In this document: positions 8,689-18,063 of the stretch, in pieces
How the letters are laid out: the number at the start of each line of letters is the position of its first letter
Position numbering within the stretch: the first letter of the stretch is position 1
Source of the DNA: Providencia rettgeri
GTDB taxonomy: Bacteria > Pseudomonadota > Gammaproteobacteria > Enterobacterales > Enterobacteriaceae
Direction of reading: 5' to 3'
Assembly (NCBI GenBank): GCA_900455085.1
Contig: UGTZ01000001.1
Location: forward strand, 464,501-528,500
Length of the DNA stretch: 64,000 bases
Notes under the pieces: generated by a model
What the model was told of the DNA's origin: nothing
Databases searched by the model: none
Seen by the model: the letters and a program-made list of their open reading frames with translations, nothing else
Made by a program: the position numbers and the translations under genes

Positions 8689-9498
8689 TTAAATGCGAGT
8701 GGCTGCTCTTTGTTGAGCTTGTGTAATCAATTCTTCATTACTCGCGTACATCTCTTGTAAATAGCGGTTATAGGTTGAACCTAACTCTGAGTACCCTTTC
8801 ATATCATTGATTAGCTTTTTAGTATCTAGCTCATCTTTTGATAGGCGTTGCTTTGCTCGTGAAGTACGCAGTGACTCATAAGCATTATGGGTATTCATGT
8901 TCTTCATATAAGCAGTCACGGTATCTTCTACAGAAGTATAGGAAGAATAGCCTTTGACTTTCCCTTTCTTAGTTTGGCAGCCGCTACCGCAGCGCATACC
9001 AAATAAATTACCGTTTTGCAGAGCAAGTTGTGAAGTACCCCAGCCAGACTCTGTTGCTGCTTGTGTTGCAACTAAGTGCGTTGGCATGATGTCGACACGA
9101 CTCAATAGTTTGTCCCAATTTAAACGTTTTGGGTTACTACATTTCATACCATAACTATTACAGATTTGTTCAAGACGGCGCAATTCTTGGGCGCTCCACT
9201 TCTTGTTAGCTCGTACTGATAACAACCAAGTACGTTCAGCCATGATCTGCTTATTCACTTTTTCTATAACAGGGACAACCGTTTTCAAAAATGCTTTCTT
9301 TCGAGGTGTACCAGAAGGGTATTTACGTAAATCAGGGAGTGAGGTTTTAGCCTGACTTACATTCTGTTGCACAGTTTTATTAGTATACTCTTTATTGAGC
9401 ATTGTGCTGGTACTGGTGGAGCCCATACTCAGGCTCGAAAATAAAAGTAAAAATAAGAAAGCGAAGACGGCGTTTGTCCTCATCGTTCGAGAGGGCAT
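8689..9498 (-). CDS. bax: Bax-family glucosaminidase-domain protein
   Basis: A 269-residue protein close in length to E. coli Bax (274). An N-terminal hydrophobic segment (residues 10-27) acts as signal or anchor. The C-terminal half is a mannosyl-glycoprotein endo-beta-N-acetylglucosaminidase-like domain with A-T-E-S-G-W-G-T-S, where Glu is the probable catalytic acid, followed by N-L-F-G-M-R and Y-S-S-Y-T-S-V-E-D-T-V. This fold cleaves peptidoglycan glycan strands; the exact reaction for Bax is poorly defined. The start at 9498 has AGGAGAAGC upstream; an ATG five codons later is also possible. It is monocistronic with its own terminator. Confidence 0.88.
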   Translation of the reverse strand: MPSRTMRTNAVFAFLFLLLFSSLSMGSTSTSTMLNKEYTNKTVQQNVSQAKTSLPDLRKYPSGTPRKKAFLKTVVPVIEKVNKQIMAERTWLLSVRANKKWSAQELRRLEQICNSYGMKCSNPKRLNWDKLLSRVDIMPTHLVATQAATESGWGTSQLALQNGNLFGMRCGSGCQTKKGKVKGYSSYTSVEDTVTAYMKNMNTHNAYESLRTSRAKQRLSKDELDTKKLINDMKGYSELGSTYNRYLQEMYASNEELITQAQQRAATRI

Positions 9499-9989
9499 TT
9501 GCTTCTCCTAAGTATCTCTGAACAAAATTCGAGCGAATATTAGCAGATTAATTTTTTACGAGCTACATTTATCCGGATGACATTAGGGAAATTTCTGTAT
9601 TATTTTGTAGACTTTTTTATATTATTATGAATTTACTGATTTTAATTGGTATAAAGTTTCTGTTGGTATATTTTCATATGAAGAATAATAAATTAAACTG
9701 TTCATTTCTGTAGTGTCTAAGCTTAACTTAAGTCAAATTTGAGTAAAGATCATACAGTTCATGTAGTTATTATAGGGTTATTTTGTCTGAAAAATAATCA
9801 GTTGATAGGCTGTTTTTTAACCAAAATGAGATCTCCATCATTTTATTAAAGCCTATCGAGGTGACAAAAGTGAAATAAAATTATTATCTGTAAATAAGTA
9901 AAAAGTGATATTTAGCTTAAATTTTAAGTACGGTAATGTCAGGGCAAAGATTTATTGGGCGATTAATATGGATATCATAAATAGGTCTT
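9499..9989. other. AT-rich intergenic region
   Basis: About 490 bases between the bax start and the 3' end of the envelope operon. No convincing coding frame, RNA or repeat was found. It presumably contains the bax promoter. Confidence 0.5.
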
Positions 9990-11136
9990 TTAAGGTTTTA
10001 AAATTTGTTGCAGTAAATCTTGTTGTTTCGCATCGTCCGCTAGCTGTTGAAAATCTGACACCGTCCAATAAGAAGTTGGTTTGGGGAGCAGTTTCATATC
10101 ATCAGTAGGGAGCAAACGCAGTTGTGCGAGCAATGACAAATCATATTTGAGATAGCGATCAGGCAACGTTAAAAATAAGCCTTCAGACGGCATAATTTGT
10201 GGAGGCATCAGAGGGTAACGTTGGTCACTTGTTTGGTAATCTCTTGTTAAAACAAGAAATTTCTCCGGAACTCTACGGTAACTGTTCCACCATAAACCAT
10301 CAACGCTATCAAATATTTTTCGCGTGGTTTTTCTATCTTTGCTACCGAGCTGGTGAAGTGCCAGTGGAAGAATATTTTCCATTGATTGAGAATAAGTGGC
10401 TAAAGAGTCTGCTCGGCCTTGTAGTATCAAAGTTAAGGCAAGACGGGAACCAAGTAAATTTGAGTACAGGTCTTCAGGGGAAAAATGCGGAAATCCCTTC
10501 GGAAAATCCTGGTACAGATTGATAACCATACCACTGGGCAATTTCATGCCATACCGCGAGCTGGAAAGCCAATTTTGCGGCTAAGTAGGCGCTTAGGGTA
10601 TAACGTTGTTTGGCAGATTGTGGTGGTTCAAATGCATTGAAATGAATTTGTCTATCCGCTAACTCTTCACTAAGTGACAGCGACCATTGTTGACCAAGGC
10701 GTGGGTAAATTTGGCTAAATAAGTAAAAAGTATAATCTGCAGTATCTCTGACATGGGAAATATCAATAAACCCGCTTTTATCTGTATAGAGTAAGCCTAT
10801 TTTTTCATTACTGAGCCCCATTAATGCCGCAGAGGCACCTAAAAAGCTGTCATTATAATGATGTTCACCGAGGCTATCTGCTTCAACGATATTATCGATA
10901 GTGTAAAATGGGACGGGTAATCCCCACAGTTCAGCTTGCAAGTTGTAGCCAAAAGCGCAGCAAGCGCGCAAACCTTGTGGAGGAGCTAAGGAAGCAACCA
11001 CAGGCCAAGCTTGTGAGGCCGCTTCAAAAGTATAGGGGGTAATTACAGGCTCAATGGCAGGCAATTCCAGTTTGTCATGACTTTGGCAGGCGGCTAATAA
11101 AAGCGCAATCCCCATTGCCAGAACCCATTTGAACAT
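9990..11136 (-). CDS. DUF4056-type lipoprotein (one frameshift)
   Basis: A 381-residue protein when one extra T in the TTTTT run near 10480 is removed. The first frame reads P-G-F-S-E-G-I-S-A-F-F-P-stop; the corrected one reads I-S-A-F-S-P-E-D-L-Y-S-N-L-L-G. The signal peptide ends L-L-L-A-A-C-Q, a lipobox, so this is probably an outer-membrane lipoprotein. A motif W-H-E-I-A-Q-W-Y-G lies just before the break; the H-E pair recalls metallo-hydrolases but this is only suggestive. The assignment to DUF4056 is from memory of the P-G-F-S-E...S-P-E-D-L-Y-S-N motif. Its ATG overlaps the preceding Omp85-type stop as TAATG, so the two are coupled. Confidence 0.7.
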
Positions 11137-12280
11137 TAAAATGCCTCCCCAACCTGAAAATACACCCCGGTACTGTTGCGGCCGACACCTAAATCCAAGC
11201 GAACATTCATTCTTGGTTTAAATTCAAAACGGTAGCCAACACCTACGGTGGGCAACCAATGCCCTTGACCTAATTCGGACGCAGTATCGCTCATGGTTCC
11301 TGTGCCTAACCAACCAACAACGCCATGGCGCCAATCGAGTTTATGGCGGAGTTCTATTTGGCTGGTGAATATATTGTTATCACGATAACGGCCTTCGTAA
11401 TACCCGCGCATACGGTTGCCATTACCGAGTAATGATAGCTGGTTCCACGGTACATTTCCGCTTGAAAACCTTGCATAATTGTCGAATGCAATAACAGTCT
11501 CTTCGGCTAAGGCATGGTAATAGGCATATTGTAATTGGGTGGTTTGGAAGCGTGTATCGCTACCGAGGCTAGGTGCAAAATAAGTATAAACGGCCTCAAA
11601 AGTTTGCCATGATGGGCATTGGGTAGAAAATCTCGTGTGTCATAACTGTAATATGCACTGATGCCTGAATTTAACACCGAACGGCCCCCAATTGACTTGG
11701 AGAAATACTGTTTCGCACCATCATCAGGATCGCTGGCATTGATTGATGAGAAGTTCCAACCGAGCCCTACATAAGTAGAATCAGTCAGTTGGTATAAGGC
11801 TCTTGGAGTTATTTGGAACTCTTGAGAATGGTACTTTTCTTTATTGTGATCATTTTTCCCTGCAGAATATCCCTTACCCCAATAATAAGTGGGAATATTG
11901 TTAATGATGCCGGAAACAAATAACCGCCACTGGTCGTTATCAATAAAATTATAATTGGTAAAATTTAATCCAAATGCGCCGGTCGACGACGCAAAACCGC
12001 TTAAGCCAATAGAAGATGGCTGGGTTTGTTTATCTTCTTTATCTATTCGATATAAACCAACCAGTGCGGTGCCAATACCAATGCCCATTTCGGGGGTATA
12101 AAATGGCCCTGGTAATATGCCCCAATCTACAGTTTTACTTTCATCAAAGCTAGTTTCCCCACCGAGATTGTTTAGCCAGCCATCGATTTGCTGGCGGTCA
12201 GGAAGAAAATCAGCTTTAGCAGGAAAAATAATAAAAAGGCTGAGCAAGACCAGCCTTTGAATAATTACCGAATGCCACAT
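11136..12280 (-). CDS. BamA/TamA (Omp85)-type outer-membrane protein (one frameshift)
   Basis: A 381-residue beta-barrel protein after restoring one A near 11604 (G-K-L-L-R-P becomes G-K-T-F-E-A-V-Y-T-Y-F). A signal peptide ends at A-K-A-D. Alternating aromatic beta-strands, Y-D-T-R-D-F-L-P-N, and the near-terminal L-G-N-G-N-R-M-R-G-Y-Y-E-G-R-Y-R-D segment match the surface-antigen/Omp85 C-terminal domain, whose conserved R-G-Y/F motif sits in loop 6. No POTRA domains precede it, unlike BamA. It lies between a second barrel gene and the DUF4056 lipoprotein gene, with TAATG overlaps on both sides. Its role is unknown; export or display of a lipoprotein is speculative. Confidence 0.72.
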
Positions 12281-13300
12281 TAAAAACGGAATTCCCCAGA
12301 AATATAAAAACTATTCCGGTTATTAAAACCGATTTCGGTTAACACATTAAAGTTTCGAGTGAGTTCAACCCGAGCACCGACAGTATTATTCCATTTATGG
12401 GCAAGATGCTGTTTAACATCGAATTTTGCATCGTCTGGTGCTAATGCCATTAACCCACTCAATTCAGGCGGTAAATCTAGTTTACTAATATCACCTTTGA
12501 ATCGTTGGGTAATATCTTGATACATGGCACCAGTCCAAATTTGTAGTTTTGTATTACCTTGACCAGGGATCAAAGGTTCAAAGATAAATTCATAACCAAC
12601 TCGAGGAGTTACAACAAAAGCAGTAAATGTCACCGTCTAAGATATCAAGGCTTGTTCTGGTATAGTTAAAATCTAATGTACTAAAGAATTGGTTATACCC
12701 ACCAGCGAAGGTAACACCACCACCATACGTTTTTCCTTTATAATCTAATTCAAAAGGCAGATTTTTACCGATATCAATTATATTCTCTTTGCCAAAAATT
12801 TTGACTCGAGCTTTTACGCTATCAAGATTTGTGGTTGATGTACCTTTGGTTTTTCCATAAACGCCATATACGTTCATAAATGGAAAGACCCAAGTATCGA
12901 GTTTTAGCATATGTGATTCATTCTTACTGCGTGTATGTCCTGTTTTAATCATTAAATCATCATTTAAATCGAATTTAACAAAAGGAATATTTACGCCCTT
13001 TTCTGATTTAAAGGCTATTTTATCAACTTTTATATCTTGACGTAGGTTCATATATCCATAGCCGATCCCAAAAGGTTCCGGTAAATCATACCCTCGAGCG
13101 CGGGCCTCATCGCCCCAAATCGGCAGTACTCGTGACTCTGTGGTAGAAGAACGAGTAATGCCGCCTTCGCTATTATTTTGTGGTACTCCAGATTCACTTA
13201 CAGAGACTGAAAATAATGGACGATCGCTATCGGCAAAGCTCACAGACATGCTCATAATAGAAGAAAGGATCAGTGCAGTACTGAATTGAATGCGTTTCAT
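12280..13300 (-). CDS. Outer-membrane beta-barrel protein (one frameshift)
   Basis: A 339-residue protein if one surplus base near 12645 is removed; the break follows T-S-L-D-I-L-D. There is a clear signal peptide (M-K-R-I-Q-F-S...S-F-A-D). The mature part has alternating strands and ends in G-E-F-R-F, a C-terminal phenylalanine typical of outer-membrane barrels. Segments V-V-T-P-R-V-G-Y-E-F and the W-V-F-P-F-M-N-V-Y-G-V-Y-G strand recur in transporter-like barrels. It is the first gene of the three-gene envelope operon. No family name can be given with confidence. Confidence 0.65.
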
Positions 13301-13536
13301 AAAATTGGCTCAATATTTGGACAATAAAGAAGTGTAATAGATAAATTGTTATTAGTCGTACAGTGATGATTAGAATTCTATCATTAGAAATTCATTTTTA
13401 GATGGTGCTTAATGCTTTTTTGTTGATAAGTTGAACTAAAGAAATGCGCGTTTATTATTCATTTAAAATGGTTATATGAAAGGGATAGGGCAGGTGCCGA
13501 TATAATAAACAATACCGGCACGGAGCAGGCAAAAGG

Positions 13537-13719
13537 CTATTTTTTAGTTTGCTGATGAAACTTAACACGCTCATGAAAATAGGCTTTCAAATGGTCTTCC
13601 ATTTGGTGAATTTTTTCTTCTAAGGCGTTGACCAACACTTCATCGCTATTCATATCGAAAACGCGTTGCATTGCGAGATCATCGACATATTCTTTTTGTG
13701 CTTTGGTTAAATCAGCCAT
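13537..13719 (-). CDS. Small conserved-looking protein of unknown function
   Basis: A 60-residue acidic/basic soluble protein starting M-A-D-L-T-K-A-Q-K-E-Y at 13719, preceded by AAAGGTAATT. An upstream in-frame ATG adds 14 residues without a better ribosome site. The sequence is likely helical (E-E-K-I-H-Q-M-E-D-H-L-K) and may form a coiled coil. It has no signal peptide or membrane segment. It is transcribed away from the DUF4026 gene. I do not recognise it. Confidence 0.6.
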   Translation of the reverse strand: MADLTKAQKEYVDDLAMQRVFDMNSDEVLVNALEEKIHQMEDHLKAYFHERVKFHQQTKK

Positions 13720-13971
13720 ATTTGAATTACCTTTATTGAAATAGGACTTTTGCTTCATCAATATAAAGCAAATTAAAGAAAGAGCATTATTGTGCCTCAG
13801 TCAATACCGTATGAAAAGTAGAATAACTGATTGTCGAATAATGATTATTTGTTAACTTAGTTGCAATACGAAGGATCAAATCACAATCTCAGTTTGTTAA
13901 GAATAATCACAATATTCTTAACGAATATAAGCTGATATCCTCGCCACAGTCACTTATTAATAGGTCTGAAA

Positions 13972-15428
13972 ATGAATAATAAACAACACTACCTTGATAC
14001 CGCAGCAGGTGAGGGCGAGAAAGAAGCATCAATGATGGTTGCTATTCCTGGTTCTGAGCTGACGTCTTTATTACTTGAGCAGCGTTTAGAAGAACAAACT
14101 TATTTCACCGAGGGTGAGATAGATTACATTCCAGAGGATGGCGGTTTTTTCTTTAGTTGTAAAAAAGATGAAGAAGAATTACGTTTTTATATCGCTTTAG
14201 TTGATAGCGACCCTGAGTATACCATCAACCCTTATTTTGCCACCGACCCAATCAGCCCTGAGTTGTATGCAGAAGCAAGTGCAGCCCCTCAAGCGGTAAT
14301 TGTTGAGTGCTTATTTCAAGGGCAGCCATTAGCTAATTACCTTCAGCAGCTGAAATTATTCAAATATTAGTGCCAGATTTATTACTAGGCTTGGATATTT
14401 CTGCCGCAGGGAAAGTGTTTACTCGTGAGTGGCTTAATTTCCAACTAATTGATGATTTGATGCCAAGCATTGATTCTTTGTATGTTGTTCATGCTATTTA
14501 TGATCAAGAAGATAACGAAGACAAGCCGGAAGAAGAGCGTGCTCCGACTATGTATTGGTTCCACACGCACGGTTTGGCACGTTGTGGTTTGTCGGAAGCG
14601 GAAATTATTATACCGCACCCGATTGCTTCTTATTATGGTATTCCCGAACTGTTTTGGAGCTTCGTGAATAACAGCATTACTCACGGGAAAATCGTGTTTA
14701 ATGAGCCCATTTTTATTGGACAAACCCAAACGGGCTATGAGTATTTAGTTGCAGTACCGTTTGAAGAAGGGCTGCTGCATGTAGGGAAATCAACCCCAAT
14801 TGATGACTTAAAACCACTAGAAGAGATGAACTTCGAGTTTGGAGATGTGTCATCTGAACGTTTTATGGGGGATTGGCATGATAGAGATGAATCTCATCAA
14901 CACCCATCCGCTATGCTGTTCCGTGTGACACAAGAAAACCCAGTATTAGAAAGTTTCTTTGAAGGTTTTGAAGATCAAAACGCCATGATGTTTATGCGCA
15001 CCGATGAAGAAACGGCAGATATGTCGCGTAAAGCTAAATTGCGTTGGGAATATTTCACCCATATGTTAGATAACTATGGGCCAAAACAGGTCGCTCAGAA
15101 GAAAGGCTTTTTTGCCAAATTCCTTGGTAAAAACGAGGAAGCTGAAGATTCTGAATGGCGCTTTTTAGTGAAATGCGGTATTGGCTACCATGATGCGGAA
15201 GAAGATTTCGATGGTCATGAACATATGTGGTTTGAACCTGTTTCTTGGCATGGTGACCAATTTGAAGGGCGCTTAATAAACCATCCTTTTTATGTGCAAA
15301 ATATGCAAGAAGGGGAAGTTTATCCATTAACACGTGATGATATTACGGACTGGACAATTTATTTCCAAGACGGCAGCTATACTCCGGATACGATATATAA
15401 ACTGCTAAGTGGTACTCAAGTTCACTAA
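13972..15428 (+). CDS. DUF4026/DUF2314-type protein (one frameshift)
   Basis: A 485-residue cytoplasmic protein when one missing base near 14350 is restored. The first frame ends Q-L-K-L-F-K-Y-stop; the corrected frame reads through A-E-I-I-Q-I-L-V-P-D-L-L-L-G-L-D. The C-terminal part has W-F-E-P-V-S-W-H-G-D-Q-F-E-G-R-L-I-N-H-P-F, typical of the DUF2314 fold that occurs in DUF4026 proteins. No catalytic motif is known. It is a single gene, with palindromic repeats starting 20 bp after the stop. Family assignment rests on motif recall. Confidence 0.65.
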
Positions 15429-15449
15429 CTTGTCATACTCGTCATACTC

Positions 15450-15640
15450 GTCATACTTCAAGCTGCATGGGTGTTGACTGCGCTCAGCCAGCCGAATCAC
15501 ATACTTATGTATGCTCATCGGTCTGTCTTCGTTTGTCGCCTACATGCAACTTGAATTATTTAGAGTATATACGCGTCACGATTCAAACCGCATGGGTGTT
15601 GACTGAGCTCCGCCAGCCGAATCACATACTTATTCAAGCT
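15450..15640. repeat. Intergenic palindromic repeat plus truncated second copy
   Basis: A full element at 15450-15567 has arms CTTCAAGCTGCATG and CATGCAACTTGAA and the centre CACATACTTATGTATGCTC. A partial second copy follows at 15577-15640 (GCATGGGTGTTGACT then GCCAGCCGAATCACATACTT). Three short TCATACTCG-type direct repeats precede it. It belongs to the same family as the element at 8259. Confidence 0.7.
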
Positions 15641-15707
15641 AGAGTACAAAGGTTTATGTTAGACTGGGCGCGCAATGCGCCCAATTTAATGATGAAAATT
15701 TAACGCC

Positions 15708-16166
15708 ATGAATGAATCCGAGCTTTACCAATATGCCTTGTTTATGCTTTCCCGCCGTGATTATGGGAAAGCAGAGCTATTTGCTCGTATGAAACGGCGT
15801 ATGTATGAAAAAAATGAAGGTATTATTGATGAGCCTTTAATTGAATTGGTGCTTGAAAGGCTAAGTGAGCAACATTTTCTTGATGACGACCGTGTCGCGG
15901 GGCTATTAATGCAAGGTTATCTCCGTAAAGGGTATGGACCATTGCGGATAAAACAAGAAATGCGGCAGAAAGGTTTTCCTGAAACGATTGTGGAAAAGCA
16001 TTTTGCTACTTTAGATGTAGATTGGTTTGAAAAGGCCGCATTGGTTCGTAGTAAAAAATTCGGTGATGACCTTCCTCATGATTTCAAGGAAAAAAGCAAA
16101 CAAATTAGATATTTACAGTATCGTGGCTTTTTTGGCGATATGATTTATGAGTTATTCAATGGTTAG
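15708..16166 (+). CDS. recX: RecX-family regulatory protein
   Basis: A 152-residue helical protein with the RecX three-helix repeat pattern: S-R-R-D-Y-x-x-A-E-L near the start, L-x-x-L-S-E-Q-x-F-L-D-D-D-R-V-A in the middle, and G-Y-G-P-L-R-I-K-Q-E-M-R-Q-K-G-F. RecX binds RecA filaments and dampens recombination and SOS activity. E. coli RecX is 166 residues and follows recA; here no recA is nearby, so this is a stand-alone copy or a family paralogue. The ATG at 15708 gives the full first helix. Confidence 0.82.
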   Translation: MNESELYQYALFMLSRRDYGKAELFARMKRRMYEKNEGIIDEPLIELVLERLSEQHFLDDDRVAGLLMQGYLRKGYGPLRIKQEMRQKGFPETIVEKHFATLDVDWFEKAALVRSKKFGDDLPHDFKEKSKQIRYLQYRGFFGDMIYELFNG

Positions 16167-16297
16167 TTTTCATATTATTAATTTATAAAATCACTTACTT
16201 TTCAACTGGTTGAAATAAAATCTGAACATAGTTTTTGACGTTGTTTATTTTAGATTAATCAGTGAATTGTGAGTTCGATCTTTCTTTTATCAATCTC

Positions 16298-16313
16298 ATG
16301 TTAACGTTAACAT
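16298..16313. promoter_or_regulatory. Perfect 16-bp palindrome, LacI/GalR-type operator candidate
   Basis: ATGTTAACGTTAACAT is a perfect palindrome with a central CG, the usual shape of LacI/GalR-family operators. It lies about 115 bp upstream of the porin start. No LacI-type regulator gene is in the window. Confidence 0.5.
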
Positions 16314-16427
16314 ATCTTTAATTATATACTGTGTTCATGTTCTGGGCTGCTCACTTCACGATAAATCAAAAAAGAGAAGAAAGCGCTAGCAATGATGTTT
16401 ATTGGTTTAATTCAAATAGGTATTAAT

Positions 16428-17846
16428 ATGAAGATGTTACCGTTATCTGCGATTGCAGCGGCTTTTGTCATCCTATTCCCTTTGGTGGGGGATGCTCAAA
16501 CGGATTTAAGCCGTATTGAGGCAAGGCTGGAGGCGTTAGAGAAAAGAGCTGAGTTGGCAGAACGACGTGCCGAAGCTGCTGAACAGAAAGCAGAAAAGCT
16601 CGAACGAGTGATGAATATGCATGAAACTACCAAACAACCCATATCAACCGTTGTTAAGGAGCCTATTTCCAATACAAATGTACCAAGGGAGAGTGAAGAA
16701 AAACCAACATCTGGGATCCAATACCACAATGATTACGGTGAACTTAAGCTTTATGGCGATGTTGAGTTCAATATGGATGGGGCGAGTCGTCAGGGACAAA
16801 TTACATCTGTCAGAACGGCTCTTGGGAAAAACAACCAACCAAATAAGAGTGATAATTGGGATATTAATGGACGGATTTTGATTGGGGTAGATGGTAATCA
16901 TTTGAAAGATAATGGAAATTATGCAGGGTTTTCTGTGCAGCCGCTTGCGGATATGACAGGAAAAATGAACCTTGATGATGCCGCTTTTTATTTCGGGCAA
17001 AAGGATCGCTGGCAAGTAAAGCTCGGCCGTTACGAAGCTTATGACATGTTCCCATTAGGACAAGATACGTTTGTACAGTATTCAGGCAATACGGCGAATG
17101 ATTTGTACAGTGATGGGTTCGGTTATATTTATATGATGAAAGAAGGGCGGGGGCGTTCAGGTGATGGTGGTAGTGTGCAACTTTCCCATTCATTAGATGA
17201 TTGGTATTTTGAAATTAACGCATTGGTTGAAGATGGTACTGCTTTATTCGATGACTCTAATTACCATGGTTATCAGCTAGATAATAAGAAAAATGTTATT
17301 TATTTAAGGCCTGTGGTGGCTTGGCAGCCGAATGATTTTAAAGTGGCTATTGCGATGGAATCTCAAGTTATCAACAATGCCTATGGGGATAACGTTGATG
17401 GTCATTGGAAGGATATGTCCAAACGTAATGGATATGGTATGACTTTAGGATGGAATAGCGTAGAAAAATACTCAGATAATGGCGTGCAGCTAACATTCAG
17501 TACTGCATACCTAGATGCAATAGCAGAAACAGATTTATCGTTAGGTGGCTATGCTTTGTGGCGTCGCGCTCAACTAGGTTATATCTATGCGCATAATAAT
17601 ATTAAAGATTTTAATGCAGTAAATATTTCGACAGACCCTAATTCAGTGTTGAATAACATCCCAGGTAAATATGATGTTCATACTTTATATGCTTCTTATG
17701 AGTTACCTCAAATTTTAGCTATAGATAATTACAAAATTTATCTTGGTGCTTATTACTCTAAAATTAATGCAGATAACCCTAATTTGATTAGTCATCATGA
17801 TGATGAACGCTATGGTGTTCGTGCTCGCTTCAAATATTTTTTCTAG
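16428..17846 (+). CDS. Outer-membrane carbohydrate porin with N-terminal coiled coil
   Basis: A 472-residue protein starting M-K-M-L-P-L-S (16428) after an ATAGGT ribosome site; an ATG 12 codons upstream would spoil the signal peptide. The signal ends at G-D-A-Q. Next comes a heptad-rich coiled coil (R-I-E-A-R-L-E-A-L-E-K-R to K-L-E-R-V), a linker, and a barrel ending Y-G-V-R-A-R-F-K-Y-F-F with terminal Phe. The coiled coil plus barrel layout is that of sugar-specific porins such as BglH, ScrY and RafY. The substrate is unknown. No sugar kinase or PTS gene is adjacent, but a LacI-type palindrome upstream suggests sugar-dependent control. Confidence 0.78.
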   Translation: MKMLPLSAIAAAFVILFPLVGDAQTDLSRIEARLEALEKRAELAERRAEAAEQKAEKLERVMNMHETTKQPISTVVKEPISNTNVPRESEEKPTSGIQYHNDYGELKLYGDVEFNMDGASRQGQITSVRTALGKNNQPNKSDNWDINGRILIGVDGNHLKDNGNYAGFSVQPLADMTGKMNLDDAAFYFGQKDRWQVKLGRYEAYDMFPLGQDTFVQYSGNTANDLYSDGFGYIYMMKEGRGRSGDGGSVQLSHSLDDWYFEINALVEDGTALFDDSNYHGYQLDNKKNVIYLRPVVAWQPNDFKVAIAMESQVINNAYGDNVDGHWKDMSKRNGYGMTLGWNSVEKYSDNGVQLTFSTAYLDAIAETDLSLGGYALWRRAQLGYIYAHNNIKDFNAVNISTDPNSVLNNIPGKYDVHTLYASYELPQILAIDNYKIYLGAYYSKINADNPNLISHHDDERYGVRARFKYFF

Positions 17847-17856
17847 TCTAAGTTAG

Positions 17857-17897
17857 GCCGTTCTTCCTATGTGTTGTTAATAAATAGGAAGATCGGC
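17857..17897 (+). terminator. Hairpin after the porin gene
   Basis: GCCGTTCTTCCTAT pairs with ATAGGAAGATCGGC (one mismatch) across a 13-nt loop, 10 bp past the stop. No U run follows directly, so efficiency is unclear. Confidence 0.5.
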
Positions 17898-18063
17898 TGC
17901 GAAATAACTATCAAAAAGATTTTTTATTTATTTCTCTTGTGTTTTAACGCATTTCTATATTAAAAATCATCTGCTGACATGATCATTGTCAGTGAATTTT
18001 GCTTAATGATTAGGCAGAGTAATTTTTTTTATAATTACAAAATAAGACAGGCAGGAGAAATAA

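Noticed and set aside
9905..10584. Plus-strand frames opposite the DUF4056 gene
   Set aside because: The minus strand carries the lipobox and family motifs; the plus frames lack ribosome sites and recognisable sequence.
15467..15703. 78-codon frame between the DUF4026 gene and recX
   Set aside because: It is composed of the palindromic repeat elements and has no coding character.
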